Shown one piece after another: positions 52,635 to 63,021 of a DNA stretch of 64,000 nt. The DNA is taken from contig NC_017735.1 of the NCBI RefSeq assembly GCF_000259275.1, positions 496,001 to 560,000 of the forward strand, given 5' to 3'. Within the stretch, counting starts at the first letter, position 1, and each line of letters begins with the position of its first letter. Below the pieces are notes generated by a model that saw only the letters and a program-made list of their open reading frames with translations, did no database searches and was not told the origin of the DNA. The stretch comes from Helicobacter cetorum MIT 99-5656. GTDB taxonomy: Bacteria > Campylobacterota > Campylobacteria > Campylobacterales > Helicobacteraceae. The translations under genes and the position numbers were made by a program.

Positions 52635-55031
52635 TTATGCCCCAATAATGCTTGGCACTGACACTGAATGATAGGGCTTGACTAACTCATTCTTTCTGAG
52701 TCTTCTAATATTTACTAAAGTTGTGTTAACCGAAGTGGCTTGTGCCATGCCACTTGTAGGGCGTGAAGAAGTAAGCACATTCACATGCCCTGCGTTACAT
52801 CGTGGGTGTTTCGCTTTGGTATCTTCTGGGTCATACCATGCCCCTTCTTGAATACTCAAAACGCCTTGACGGATATTCTTGGTTACAAACGCCCCCGCTA
52901 ATAATCTTCCCCTAGCGTTAAACACTTCTACAATTTCACCATGTTTAATGCCTAATTTCTTAGCGTCTAGTTCGTTGATAACTACAGGCTCTCTACCTTG
53001 AATCTTATACACATTCCTAATCCAAGTATTATCCAGCTGTGAATGGACACGATATTTTGGGTGCGGAGAGACTAAATGGAATGGATAAGTCTCAGCCATT
53101 TTAGAGCCTAGCCACTCTGCTGGCTCAAACCAAGTCGGATGCCCTTTAAAATCAGCCAGTTTAAAATCCGCACATTTTTGAGAAAAAATTTGAATTTTCC
53201 CACTCTCTGTAGCCAACTTATTATTGATAGGGTCTTGCCTGAACTCCGCATGACGCACAAATTTTCTCGCATCTTCAGGAATTTCAAACTCCACAAAACC
53301 ATCACTCCAAAATTTATCAAAAGGTTTTAAAGTAGGTCCATCGCTTCTTTCATAAAAGCGTTTAATCCAATCCATATAGCTTTTAGAGCCGGTGAAGCGT
53401 TGCTCTGCTTCATTCCCCCCAATGCGTAAAGCAAGCTGTCTGAAAATCTCATAATCATCTTTAGATTCATAAACAGGCTCTACAACCTTACGCATAGCAT
53501 AAATCACATTCTTAGAATAACTCCCCCCAAAAGTGATATCATCCCTCTCCATAGTGCTAGTAGAAGGAAAAACAATATCGGCAAACTTCGCTGTAGGCGT
53601 CCACCAAGGCTCATGCACAATCACACAATCCACGCTTCTTAACGCACGAATGAGTTCATTCGCATCAGGCTCATGCCCTAATAAACTCGCCCCACAATTA
53701 TAGACCATTTTGATTTTAGGCAATTTGAGTTTTTTACCCTTGAAATCAATTTCTTTACCCGGATTCAAAATCGCTTCAGAAACCCTAGAAGCTGGAATAG
53801 TGCCTTTCACACGATTACGCCCTTGTGAAATCCCTGGAATGGGTCTTGCCCCTGAGCTTGCTTGCCCATTTCCGCTATAATGCATAGAAAAGCCAAAGCC
53901 CCCACCAGGCAAGCCCACTTGACCAATCATGCTGGCTAAAACGATTAACGCCCAATCAGGTTGCTCGCCATGCTGGGCTCTTTGCATCGCCCAATTACCC
54001 GCTAAAAAAGTGCGGGTAGAGACAAATAAATCCGCTAATTCTTTAATTTTTTCTGCCGGAACTTCAGTGATTTTAGACGCCCACTCTAAAGTCTTAGGCG
54101 TGTTATCGGTTTGTCCTAGCAAATAGGGTAAAAATTTATCAAAACCATCGGTATATTTAGCGATAAATTCTTTGTCATACTTGTTGCTTGTGTAAAGATA
54201 GTTCATCATGCCTAGCATTAACGCCACATCAGTATTAGGGCGAATTTGTATCCATTCAGCATTAAAAGCTTGAGCGGTTTCGGTATAAATGGGGTCAATA
54301 CTAATGAATTTAATGCCGGCTTTTTTATACTTAGGGTAGTAGCTATCATTGACATGGTTTGGCACAAAATAATCAATGCGATTACATTTGAATAAATCCG
54401 CCCCCCACATGACATATACCTTACAATTTTTAATCATCTCTTCATGGGTCGTTTGTTGCGAATAAACTTCCATATCTCCCACGATAATAGGATTCACTCT
54501 GCCTGCTGCACCATTACTATACTCTCCATCAGTCCCAACTGCCCCCCCTAAAGTCGTGTTAAAAAACCGCCCTGCTAGGCTATTACAACGATGCAATTTA
54601 CCCACATGCCCCCAGCCACCATAACTCGCATTATAAATATTTTCTCTAGGAATTTCTTTAAGCTTTTTAGCTGCTAAATCCAAAGCCACATCCCAGCTCA
54701 CACGCACAAACTCTTCTTTTCCACGCAACTCTTTGTGGTTTTTTTTATTTTCCAAAAAGCTCTTACGCACACAAGGATACTTCACCCTGCTATCTGAATA
54801 CACCCTATCTGCCATAGCTTTTAACATCGTGGTAGGGTTGTAATCACTCTTTTGGGGAATAATATCTTTGATAACCCCATTTTGAACTTTCGCAATAAAG
54901 GGACCAAAATGCGTTGCATGAGGAATGGACTCTACTTTTTCAAAACTATTAATAGCTTTTAAAGGACTGGTGCTAACGAGTGCAACTACCCCTGCTGTTC
55001 CTTTTAGGATACTTCTGCGTGAAATAGACAT
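52635..55031 (-). CDS. bisC: periplasmic molybdopterin S/N-oxide reductase (BisC/TorA/MtsZ type)
   Basis: A 798-residue bis-MGD molybdoenzyme. The N-terminus has a Tat signal (SISRRSILKG followed by a hydrophobic stretch), so it is exported folded. The Ser ligand region is in TDGEYSNGAAGR, and further DMSO-reductase family blocks are FKCNRIDYFVPNH and the MGD-binding C-terminal domain HSQLDNTWIR. It belongs to the DMSO/TMAO/biotin-sulfoxide group. It is annotated bisC in H. pylori (HP0407). Methionine sulfoxide repair or respiration on S- or N-oxides is likely; the substrate is not decidable from sequence. Confidence 0.9.
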   Translation of the reverse strand: MSISRRSILKGTAGVVALVSTSPLKAINSFEKVESIPHATHFGPFIAKVQNGVIKDIIPQKSDYNPTTMLKAMADRVYSDSRVKYPCVRKSFLENKKNHKELRGKEEFVRVSWDVALDLAAKKLKEIPRENIYNASYGGWGHVGKLHRCNSLAGRFFNTTLGGAVGTDGEYSNGAAGRVNPIIVGDMEVYSQQTTHEEMIKNCKVYVMWGADLFKCNRIDYFVPNHVNDSYYPKYKKAGIKFISIDPIYTETAQAFNAEWIQIRPNTDVALMLGMMNYLYTSNKYDKEFIAKYTDGFDKFLPYLLGQTDNTPKTLEWASKITEVPAEKIKELADLFVSTRTFLAGNWAMQRAQHGEQPDWALIVLASMIGQVGLPGGGFGFSMHYSGNGQASSGARPIPGISQGRNRVKGTIPASRVSEAILNPGKEIDFKGKKLKLPKIKMVYNCGASLLGHEPDANELIRALRSVDCVIVHEPWWTPTAKFADIVFPSTSTMERDDITFGGSYSKNVIYAMRKVVEPVYESKDDYEIFRQLALRIGGNEAEQRFTGSKSYMDWIKRFYERSDGPTLKPFDKFWSDGFVEFEIPEDARKFVRHAEFRQDPINNKLATESGKIQIFSQKCADFKLADFKGHPTWFEPAEWLGSKMAETYPFHLVSPHPKYRVHSQLDNTWIRNVYKIQGREPVVINELDAKKLGIKHGEIVEVFNARGRLLAGAFVTKNIRQGVLSIQEGAWYDPEDTKAKHPRCNAGHVNVLTSSRPTSGMAQATSVNTTLVNIRRLRKNELVKPYHSVSVPSIIGA

Positions 55032-55136
55032 GGCTCTCCTTCAAATTTGGCATTCTTATTAAAAACACTTGAGATTCTAACACACATTACATAAAATTAT
55101 CGTTAATCAATTCTCATAATTTATGCTGATTTGAAA

Positions 55137-55709
55137 CTATCTCTTATTCACGCTTCCCATATCAGCGACTTTTCCCCACATCAAGCGGTATTTTCTCTTC
55201 ATAAACTCAATTTCTTCTCTTGCCTTGTCAAGTTCATCTCGCATCATATCAATGGTTTTCTTATCTTCTTCATAGACTTCTTGCATAGAAATCAAAGCAT
55301 CTTTTAAAAACATGTTTTCATTTTTGAAAGCTGAAATCGTTTCATCTTTAGCTAGAACCACTTTATCGTGCAAGCTTAAAATAGTGTTAATAGTCTTTTC
55401 TACAAACATAGGCTCTAAAGAATGCCCATTCATATCCATTGAAACTAAATTGTTTTCCACTTTTTTAATCAGTGCGTTAGTCCCACTGCTCGCATCAATA
55501 AGAAGCTTATCACCACTTTTTCTGCTTTGAATTTTGCCAGCATTCACTAACTCCAAAATTCTTTCTTTAGAAAGCCCAGAAAGATGGCTAAACTCTTCTA
55601 ACTCAAGCCATGCTAAAGCGCTCAAATCTTCTAAGCCTACCGACTCTCTATCATCTTGCTCTTTTGATGTAACTTGGGCTTTTGTTTTTTCTAAATCTAA
55701 AATATCCAA
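55137..55709 (-). CDS. DUF3972-type coiled-coil protein, HP0406 homologue
   Basis: A 190-residue cytosolic protein. A compact helix-turn-helix-like N-terminal part (30-65, WLELEEFSHLSGLSKERILE then VNAGKIQSRK) is followed by a linker and a long coiled coil (about 100-185) rich in Glu and Lys. The DNA-binding look of the N-terminal part is suggestive only. It corresponds to H. pylori HP0406. It follows the NifS-like gene by 34 bp. Confidence 0.75.
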   Translation of the reverse strand: MDILDLEKTKAQVTSKEQDDRESVGLEDLSALAWLELEEFSHLSGLSKERILELVNAGKIQSRKSGDKLLIDASSGTNALIKKVENNLVSMDMNGHSLEPMFVEKTINTILSLHDKVVLAKDETISAFKNENMFLKDALISMQEVYEEDKKTIDMMRDELDKAREEIEFMKRKYRLMWGKVADMGSVNKR

Positions 55710-55743
55710 ATCTTTCCTTCAAAATGATATAACTTAAAACAAC

Positions 55744-57078
55744 CTAACGCAACTTTTTAATCGCCTTTTTCAAACTCTCTAACAAATAATCAATATCATT
55801 CACTGAATGGCTAAAGTGTAAACTCACTCTAAGCCATCCGGGTTTAGTCGTAAAATCGCTTGATTTTTGGGTGTTAAGATTCAATAAATCATGCCCATAA
55901 GGTCCTGCACAAGAGCAACCTGCACGAGTTTCAATGGCGTATTCATAGCTTAAAACCCTAGCCAAATCATAGGGTGAAACGCCCCCTATATTGAAAGCCA
56001 CTACCCCCAAACGACTGGCTGTTAAATTCCCATAGATATTAATGGCTGGCAAATCTCTTAACCCATACATAAGCACTCGTAACAAATTATCTTCTCTCTT
56101 TTTGATAAAGTCCAAACTACATTCATCTCTTAATTGATATGCTAGAGTGCTTTTGTAAAATTGCAATAATCCTGGCGTGCCAAACTCTTCTCTTAAAGGT
56201 AGTTCTTCAATAAACTCATGCCTGTTGCTATTAGCGTATTTAATCACCCCTCCAGCACTAAAACTAGGGGCAATTTGAGTGTCAATCAAATCTTTAGCAA
56301 TACCTAAAAGACCGCACCCCCCAACACCCCCCAAAAGCTTATGGGGGGCATGAAAACTTGCTTGATATTCACAATCTTTAGGGTTAGCATGAGCGCTAAA
56401 ATTAGCCAAATCTAAGGCTAAAGTGACTCTATAATTCTTGCACAACGATGAGACTTCTTTTAAGGGTGTGAGAAGCCCCGTTACATTAGAAGCACCACTT
56501 ATAGAAACCAAACTATTAGGGTGCTTTTTTAAGTGTTGCTCTAAATTTTCTAAATCTAATAAGCCATGTTTATTTAAAGGAATACGCACCACTTCACACA
56601 AGCCTTCACGCCAGCTAATTTCGTTAGAATGGTGTTCATAAGGGCCTACAATAACATGCTTTAAAGGAATATCTTTTAAATACGGCTCTAAATTTTTCTT
56701 GGTTTTTGAAGGAATACATACCCCTAAAATCTCTTGAAATTTCTTAATCGCTGAGCTTGCTCCATATCCAGCACTTAAAATTAGATATTGTTCGCTTAAA
56801 CCTAAAGAGTGACGCAATCTATTTTGACATTCTTCTAAAAGTGCCCCCATTAAAATGGCATGCTTAGAGGCGATAGAATGAGCGTTCGCATAGTAAGGTA
56901 ATAAAGATTTCATGCGTTTTTCAACTAAACTACTCGCTAACCCTGATGCTCCAAAATCAAAATAACGCACCCCTTTTTTTAAGATAATACTGGAGCGAAT
57001 TTGTTCTAAAAGGTCTTCATTAGGATTGAGTAAGGGGGCAAAACTTTTATTTAAAAATGCTTGCATAAAAACCACCAA
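55744..57078 (-). CDS. class V aminotransferase / NifS-like cysteine desulfurase homologue
   Basis: A 444-residue PLP enzyme. The PLP lysine is in FHAPHKLLGGVGGCG near residue 248. The C-terminal Cys motif ETRAGCSCAGPYGHDLL near 394-400 fits the catalytic loop of cysteine desulfurases, but in the SufS/Csd-like arrangement and distinct from the main NifS of H. pylori. It corresponds to HP0405. It follows the HIT gene by 5 bp. Sulfur-transfer activity is inferred; a lyase of related fold is possible. Confidence 0.82.
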   Translation of the reverse strand: MVVFMQAFLNKSFAPLLNPNEDLLEQIRSSIILKKGVRYFDFGASGLASSLVEKRMKSLLPYYANAHSIASKHAILMGALLEECQNRLRHSLGLSEQYLILSAGYGASSAIKKFQEILGVCIPSKTKKNLEPYLKDIPLKHVIVGPYEHHSNEISWREGLCEVVRIPLNKHGLLDLENLEQHLKKHPNSLVSISGASNVTGLLTPLKEVSSLCKNYRVTLALDLANFSAHANPKDCEYQASFHAPHKLLGGVGGCGLLGIAKDLIDTQIAPSFSAGGVIKYANSNRHEFIEELPLREEFGTPGLLQFYKSTLAYQLRDECSLDFIKKREDNLLRVLMYGLRDLPAINIYGNLTASRLGVVAFNIGGVSPYDLARVLSYEYAIETRAGCSCAGPYGHDLLNLNTQKSSDFTTKPGWLRVSLHFSHSVNDIDYLLESLKKAIKKLR

Positions 57079-57083
57079 CGCTT

Positions 57084-57410
57084 TTAGCGTTTATCCCCAC
57101 TTAAAATATGAAAATGCAAATGCATAACTTCTTGCCCAGCATTTTTACCGACATTGGTTAAAAGCTTGTAACCGCTTTCTTTAATCCCTAACTTTTCTAC
57201 CACTTCAAAAATGAATGTTGTCATTTGTGCCATAAGCTCTGGGGTTATGCCATTAAAATCTTGAATGCTTTTTTTAGGAATTACTAAGGCATGGACTTTA
57301 GCTTGGGGGTTAATATCATAAAAGGATAAAAAATGCTCGTTTTCTAAAATCTTAGAACAAGGGATTTCGCCCTTAATTATCTTTTCAAACACATTCATGC
57401 TACTTTTCAC
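57084..57410 (-). CDS. HIT-family nucleotide hydrolase
   Basis: A 108-residue histidine-triad protein that cleaves nucleoside phosphoramidates such as aminoacyl-AMP analogues. The triad HLHFHIL is at about residues 98-104 and the family block KIIKGEIPCSKILE near the N-terminus. The ATG at 57398 (MNVFEKI) is an alternative start four codons in. It corresponds to H. pylori HP0404 and is divergent from pheS. Confidence 0.92.
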   Translation of the reverse strand: MKSSMNVFEKIIKGEIPCSKILENEHFLSFYDINPQAKVHALVIPKKSIQDFNGITPELMAQMTTFIFEVVEKLGIKESGYKLLTNVGKNAGQEVMHLHFHILSGDKR

Positions 57411-57492
57411 TCTCTTTTAAGGTTTCTCTTTTATTAAAGTTGTATTATACTCTAGCTTTTAAAAATACCCTTAAAAAATTAAAAGGATTGTT

Positions 57493-58479
57493 TTGCACAC
57501 TTTATTGGAAAAATTACAAACCATAACTAACAGCAAAGAGTTAGAAGAGGTGCGTTTGAATGCCCTTGGAAAAAAAGGTGTCTTTGCACTTAAATTTGCT
57601 GAACTTAAGAATTTAAATGGCGAAGAGAAAAACGCCTTTGCTAAAGAAATACACCATTATAAACAAGCATTTGAAGAAGCGTTTGAGTTGAAAAAAAAGA
57701 CCATTATGGAGCTTGAGCTAGAAGAATGCTTAAAAAAAGAAAAAATTGATGTGAGTTTGTTTAACACTCAAAAAACAAGCTCTTCTCACCCCCTAAATTA
57801 CACCAAAAATAAAATCATTGAATTTTTTACCCCCTTAGGATACAAGCTTGAAATCGGCTCTTTAGTAGAAGATGATTTTCATAATTTTAGCGCTTTAAAT
57901 TTGCCCCCTTATCATCCTGCAAGAGATATGCAAGACACTTTCTATTTTAAAGATAACAAACTTTTAAGAACACACACTTCACCTGTGCAAATCCATACCA
58001 TGCAAAATCAAACCCCCCCTATTAAGATGATTTGCTTAGGAGAGACCTTTAGGCGAGATTATGACTTGACCCATACGCCCATGTTTCATCAAATTGAAGG
58101 GCTTGTGGTAGATAAAAAAGGAAGTATCCATTTCACGCACTTAAAAGGCGTGATAGAAGACTTTTTACACTATTTTTTTGGCAATGTGAAATTAAGATGG
58201 CGTTCGAGCTTTTTCCCTTTTACTGAACCTAGTGCTGAAGTGGATATTAGCTGTGTATTTTGTAAGCAAGAAGGCTGTAGGGTATGCTCACATACCGGCT
58301 GGCTAGAAGTTTTAGGCTGTGGCATGGTAAATAATGCCGTCTTTGATGCGGTAGGTTATAAAAATGTGAGCGGATTTGCCTTTGGCATGGGCATTGAGAG
58401 ATTATCAATGCTTACTTGTCAAATCAATGATTTACGCAGTTTCTTTGAAACTGATTTAAGAGTATTGGAGAGCTTTTAA
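57493..58479 (+). CDS. pheS: phenylalanyl-tRNA synthetase alpha subunit PheS
   Basis: A 328-residue catalytic subunit of the (alpha-beta)2 enzyme. The start is TTG, supported by AAAGGA upstream. A helical N-terminal arm (1-85) precedes the class II core with motif 2 [21 protein letters not shown] near 187 and motif 3 [14 protein letters not shown] near 297. It corresponds to H. pylori HP0403. Its stop overlaps the pheT start (TAATG). Confidence 0.96.
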   Translation: MHTLLEKLQTITNSKELEEVRLNALGKKGVFALKFAELKNLNGEEKNAFAKEIHHYKQAFEEAFELKKKTIMELELEECLKKEKIDVSLFNTQKTSSSHPLNYTKNKIIEFFTPLGYKLEIGSLVEDDFHNFSALNLPPYHPARDMQDTFYFKDNKLLRTHTSPVQIHTMQNQTPPIKMICLGETFRRDYDLTHTPMFHQIEGLVVDKKGSIHFTHLKGVIEDFLHYFFGNVKLRWRSSFFPFTEPSAEVDISCVFCKQEGCRVCSHTGWLEVLGCGMVNNAVFDAVGYKNVSGFAFGMGIERLSMLTCQINDLRSFFETDLRVLESF

Positions 58480-60794
58480 TGAAACTAAGCACTTATGATT
58501 TGAATGTTTTTGTAGATGTTCCTAAGGATATAAACAAACTCTGTGAAAATTTGAGTTGCTTAGGCTTAGAAGTAGAGAGTTGTATTCCTTGCATCGCCCC
58601 TAAGAATGTGGTTGTGGGTAAAGTGCTAGAAAAAACACCCCACCAAAATGCTGAGAAACTGAGTGTGTGTCAAGTAGCCGTGGGTAAGGAAGTTTTACAA
58701 ATCGTGTGTGGGGCTAAAAATGTCAAAGAAAATCAATTTGTGCCAGTCGCACTCAATGGAGCGACAATAGGCTCAATCACTATTGCTAAAACCAAACTTA
58801 GGGGGGTGGAGAGCTATGGCATGATTTGTTCTAGCACAGAACTTGGCTTTCCTAAAATTAGTGAAGGCATATTGGAATTAGATGAAAGTATTGGAGAGTT
58901 AGTTCTAGGTAAGGAATTGTGCGAATACACCTTATTCAACACGCATATTTTAGAAATCTCACTCACTCCAAATCGTGGGGATTGCTTGAGTGTTTTAGGC
59001 GTTGCTAGAGAAATCAGTGCGTTTTATCAATCGCCCCTAAAACCTATCAAGGCATTAGATTTTACTAAAAAAAGCGATTTAATCACACTCAATACTGATG
59101 ATAATATTCAATCGCATTTAGCTTATTATTTGATTAAAAACCATTCTTTAAACACCCCTTTAAATATCAAACTTGCACTAGCTCATAACAATGCGTTGAG
59201 TGAGAATGCTTTAAAAAATTTCATAGAATATGGCACGCATTTTAGTGGGGTGCTAATGAATGCTTATAGCGTAAGTTTATCCCCTATTAATCTAAGCGTA
59301 AAAAGTGATGAAAATAACCTTGAATATACTAGTATGAATGGTGCTTGTGTAAATGCTTGCGGGGGTGGTCATTATATCAATAAACTATCCACTATCGGCG
59401 TAGAACATACCATAGAAGAAGATTTAGATGAATTTTTACTCTTAGAAGCGAGTTATACAGAGCCTACAAACTTATCCTTAAAACTACATGCCCTAAAAGA
59501 TAAAACACTTAAAAAAGACAACGCCCTTATCTATAGAAGCACTAGGGGAAGCAACCCTAACTTATTAGAAGGTTTAGATTTTTTAAGCACTCTTTTAAAA
59601 GCTGAAATTTATGAAATTAAGCAAACCAAGCAAGCCTTGAAGAAACATACACTTACGATAAAGCTTGAAGAAATTACAGAGATTTTAGGACTTGCTATAG
59701 AGAGAGAAAAAGTTCAAAGCATTTTAAAAAGTTTAGGCTTTGAAGTTGAGATAAAAGAGCAAAATTTAGAAATTATAGTGCCAAATTTTAGGCATGATAT
59801 TAAAACAATCCAAGATATTGCTGAAGAAGTCTTACGCTTTGTAGGAATTGATAATTTAGTCTCCAAGCCCCTTAATTGTGTCAATAGGGAGAGTTCAAAC
59901 CCACATTATCACACGCACCGCTTTTTTGAGAATCTTAAACACAAGGCTCTTGCTTGTGATTTTAAAGAAGTCATTCATTATGTGTTTTATTCCAAAGAAA
60001 AACAACAAAAGCTAGGCTTTGAAGTTTTAGAAGACTCACTAGAATTACAAAACCCTATCACAACGGAGTTAAACTCGCTTAGAACGAGCCTTGTTTGTGG
60101 TCTTTTAGATGCGAGTTTGAGAAATAAAAATTTAGGGTTTAAAAGCATAGCCCTTTATGAAAAAGGAAGCGTGTATAACTCTAAAAGAGAAGAAACTCAA
60201 AAGCTAGGTTTTTTAGTGAGTGGCTTAAAAGCATTAGAAAGCTATCCTTATGCTAAGGGTAGAACATGGGATTTTTACTCTTTTGCTGAATGTATTTCAA
60301 AAATTATAGGGGATTTTAGTCTAGAAAAGTTAGTTACTCAAAAGCCTATCAATCACCCCTACCAGAGCGCTAAAATCGTTCAAAATAATGAAGTTATAGG
60401 CACAATCGCAAAAGTCCATCCTAAAGTTATCCAAGAACTAGATTTATTTGAAAGCTATTATGCTGAAATTGATGCAACTAAACTCAAGCACCCTAGTATG
60501 CTATTACAACCCTTTAGTATTTATCCTAGTAGCACAAGAGATTTGACCCTTTTAATAGACAAAGACATTGCTTTTAGCACTCTGTTAAAAGCTTTAGAAG
60601 ATGCTAAAATTCCTAACTTACACGAAATTCTAGCCCTTGATGTTTTTAAAGAAAACGATAATACTATCGCTTTAAGCATACGCCTTGTTATTAGCTCTTT
60701 AGAAAAAACCTTAAATGATGAAGAAGTTAATTCTGTCATTCAAAAAGCCCTTGAAATTTTAGAGAAAAAATTCAATGCCCACCTTAAAGGATAA
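58479..60794 (+). CDS. pheT: phenylalanyl-tRNA synthetase beta subunit PheT
   Basis: A 771-residue subunit with the usual domains in order: tRNA-binding domain (about 40-150), B3/B4 editing domain, B5 domain (about 390-460), the core-like domain and the C-terminal anticodon-binding FDX-ACB domain (SIYPSSTRDLTLLID). The length is normal for Epsilonproteobacteria. It corresponds to HP0402. It is coupled to pheS by a 1-bp overlap and followed by aroA after 3 bp. Confidence 0.96.
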   Translation: MKLSTYDLNVFVDVPKDINKLCENLSCLGLEVESCIPCIAPKNVVVGKVLEKTPHQNAEKLSVCQVAVGKEVLQIVCGAKNVKENQFVPVALNGATIGSITIAKTKLRGVESYGMICSSTELGFPKISEGILELDESIGELVLGKELCEYTLFNTHILEISLTPNRGDCLSVLGVAREISAFYQSPLKPIKALDFTKKSDLITLNTDDNIQSHLAYYLIKNHSLNTPLNIKLALAHNNALSENALKNFIEYGTHFSGVLMNAYSVSLSPINLSVKSDENNLEYTSMNGACVNACGGGHYINKLSTIGVEHTIEEDLDEFLLLEASYTEPTNLSLKLHALKDKTLKKDNALIYRSTRGSNPNLLEGLDFLSTLLKAEIYEIKQTKQALKKHTLTIKLEEITEILGLAIEREKVQSILKSLGFEVEIKEQNLEIIVPNFRHDIKTIQDIAEEVLRFVGIDNLVSKPLNCVNRESSNPHYHTHRFFENLKHKALACDFKEVIHYVFYSKEKQQKLGFEVLEDSLELQNPITTELNSLRTSLVCGLLDASLRNKNLGFKSIALYEKGSVYNSKREETQKLGFLVSGLKALESYPYAKGRTWDFYSFAECISKIIGDFSLEKLVTQKPINHPYQSAKIVQNNEVIGTIAKVHPKVIQELDLFESYYAEIDATKLKHPSMLLQPFSIYPSSTRDLTLLIDKDIAFSTLLKALEDAKIPNLHEILALDVFKENDNTIALSIRLVISSLEKTLNDEEVNSVIQKALEILEKKFNAHLKG

Positions 60795-60797
60795 TTT

Positions 60798-62081
60798 TTG
60801 ATAGATTTAGAGCTTGATATTAATGCTAGTGATAAATCGCTCTCGCACAGAGCGGTAATTTTTAGCCTACTAGCTCAAAAACCTTGCATAGTGCGCAATT
60901 TTTTAATGGGGAAAGATTGTTTAAGCTCACTAGAAATCGCTCAAAACTTAGGGGCTAAAATAGATTTTATTACACAAAATTCTTTTAAAATCACGCCCCC
61001 ACTTACTTTAAAAGAACCTAATAACATTCTAAATTGCAATAATTCTGGCACAAGCATGCGCTTATATGCAGGGCTTTTGAGCGCTCAAAAAGGGCTTTTT
61101 GTCTTAAGTGGGGACAATTCATTAAACTCACGCCCTATGAAAAGAATCATTGAGCCTTTGAATGCTTGTGGGGCAAAGATTTTAGCAAGAGAGAATAATC
61201 ATTTGGCTCCGTTAGTTATCTTAGGAAGCCCCTTAAAAGCTTTTGATTATGAAAGCCCTATCGCTTCTGCTCAAGTAAAAAGTGCTTTAATTCTAAGTGC
61301 CTTACAAGCACAAGGTATAAGCACTTATAAAGAAAATGAGCTTAGTCGTAACCACACAGAAATTATGCTTAATAAACTTGGAGCAAATATTCAAAATAAG
61401 CAAGGCGTTTTAAAAATAACGCCTTTAGAAAAACCCCTAGATTCTTTTGATTTTAGTATTGCTAATGACCCATCAAGCGCATTCTTTTTCGCTCTAGCTT
61501 GCGTTATTGTGCCAAATAGCCGCATTCTTTTAAAAAATGTCCTACTCAATCCCACTCGCATAGAAGCTTTTGAAGTCTTAAAAAAAATGGGCGCTAAGAT
61601 AGAGTATTTGATAAAATCCAAAGATCTAGAAATCATAGGCGATATTTATGTGGAGTATGCCCCTTTAAACGCTATTACCATAGATAAAAATATTGCAAGC
61701 CTTATTGATGAAATCCCAGCCCTTTCAATTGCTATGCTTTTTGCAAAAGGTAAGAGTGAAATCAAAAATGCTAAGGATTTACGAGCTAAAGAAAGCGATA
61801 GGATTAATGCCATTATTTCTAATCTCAAGGCTTTAAAATTGGAATGCGAAGAATTTGAAGATGGGTTTTGCATAGAAGGTTTAGAAAATGCAGAAAATTT
61901 AAAGCAACACTTTTCTAAGATTAAACCCCCTATTATCAAGAGCTTTAATGACCACAGAATCGCAATGAGTTTTGCAATTTTAGGCTTAGTGCTACCCTTA
62001 GAAATTGATAATTTAGAGTGTGCTTCAATTTCTTTTCCTAAATTTCATACAATGCTTAATTCACTCAAACAAGGAAAATAA
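60798..62081 (+). CDS. aroA: 3-phosphoshikimate 1-carboxyvinyltransferase AroA
   Basis: A 427-residue EPSP synthase of the shikimate pathway. The start is TTG, with AAGGA upstream and the N-terminus matching the H. pylori protein. Substrate-binding blocks are ASDKSLSHRAV, NSGTSMRLYAGLL, SRPMKRI, and the PEP-binding end KESDRINAI and SFNDHRIAM. It corresponds to HP0401. It is followed directly by ispH with a 1-bp gap. Confidence 0.96.
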   Translation: MIDLELDINASDKSLSHRAVIFSLLAQKPCIVRNFLMGKDCLSSLEIAQNLGAKIDFITQNSFKITPPLTLKEPNNILNCNNSGTSMRLYAGLLSAQKGLFVLSGDNSLNSRPMKRIIEPLNACGAKILARENNHLAPLVILGSPLKAFDYESPIASAQVKSALILSALQAQGISTYKENELSRNHTEIMLNKLGANIQNKQGVLKITPLEKPLDSFDFSIANDPSSAFFFALACVIVPNSRILLKNVLLNPTRIEAFEVLKKMGAKIEYLIKSKDLEIIGDIYVEYAPLNAITIDKNIASLIDEIPALSIAMLFAKGKSEIKNAKDLRAKESDRINAIISNLKALKLECEEFEDGFCIEGLENAENLKQHFSKIKPPIIKSFNDHRIAMSFAILGLVLPLEIDNLECASISFPKFHTMLNSLKQGK

Positions 62082-62082
62082 C

Positions 62083-62907
62083 ATGGAAATTAAAATGGCT
62101 AAGGATTATGGTTTTTGCTTTGGTGTCAAACGAGCTATACAGATTGCTGAAAAAAATGAAAACAGCTTGATTTTTGGCTCACTCATTCACAATGCTAAAG
62201 AAATCAATCGTTTAGAAAAAAACTTCAATGTAAAAATTGAAGAAGACCCTAAAAAAATCTCTAAAGACAAGAGCGTGATTATCAGAACCCATGGCATTCC
62301 TAAACAAGACTTAGAATATTTGAAAAATAAGGGGATAAAAATCACTGATGCGACTTGCCCATATGTGATTAAACCCCAACAAATTGTAGAATCTATGAGT
62401 AAAGAAGGTTATCAAATCGTGCTTTTTGGAGATATTAACCACCCTGAAGTTAAGGGCGTGATTAGTTATGCCACTAATCAAACTCTAGTGATTAACTCTT
62501 TAGAAGAATTGCAAGAAAAAAAGTTACAACGAAAAGTGGCTTTAGTCTCTCAAACCACCAAACAAACCCCAAAACTCTTACAAATCGCTTCTTATCTCAT
62601 TGAAAGATGCCCTGAAGTGCGTATTTTTAATACGATTTGTAACGCTACTTCACACAATCAAAAAGCTGCTTTAGATTTGAGTAAAGAAGTGGATATTATG
62701 ATAGTCGTAGGTGGCAAAGCTTCTTCAAACACCAAACAACTCTTAAATATTGCTAAACAGCATTGTAAGGACAGCTACCTGGTAGAAGATGAAAGCGAAT
62801 TAAAAATAGAATGGTTTAAGGATAAAACCTTATGCGGCATTACGGCTGGGGCTTCTACGCCTGATTGGATTATAGAAAATGTCAAGCAAAAAGTTAGCAC
62901 ATTCTAA
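62083..62907 (+). CDS. ispH: 4-hydroxy-3-methylbut-2-enyl diphosphate reductase IspH
   Basis: A 274-residue 4Fe-4S enzyme making IPP and DMAPP in the last step of the MEP pathway. The start at 62083 (MEIKMAKDYGFCFGVKRA) is chosen although the frame extends upstream into aroA. It has AAGGA upstream and gives the family length. Cluster cysteines are in GFCFGVKRA, DATCPYV and FNTICNAT; the catalytic Glu region is THGIPKQ. It corresponds to HP0400 (lytB). Confidence 0.96.
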   Translation: MEIKMAKDYGFCFGVKRAIQIAEKNENSLIFGSLIHNAKEINRLEKNFNVKIEEDPKKISKDKSVIIRTHGIPKQDLEYLKNKGIKITDATCPYVIKPQQIVESMSKEGYQIVLFGDINHPEVKGVISYATNQTLVINSLEELQEKKLQRKVALVSQTTKQTPKLLQIASYLIERCPEVRIFNTICNATSHNQKAALDLSKEVDIMIVVGGKASSNTKQLLNIAKQHCKDSYLVEDESELKIEWFKDKTLCGITAGASTPDWIIENVKQKVSTF

Positions 62908-63021
62908 GCAAATTTGGTATTTTTCTTAAAAAATACACTAAATTTTGGTTTTTAAACGATTTTATAAGCCAAAAAAAGATAGAATACCCCAAGGATTTTA
63001 TATTTATAATTAAGGCAATCA

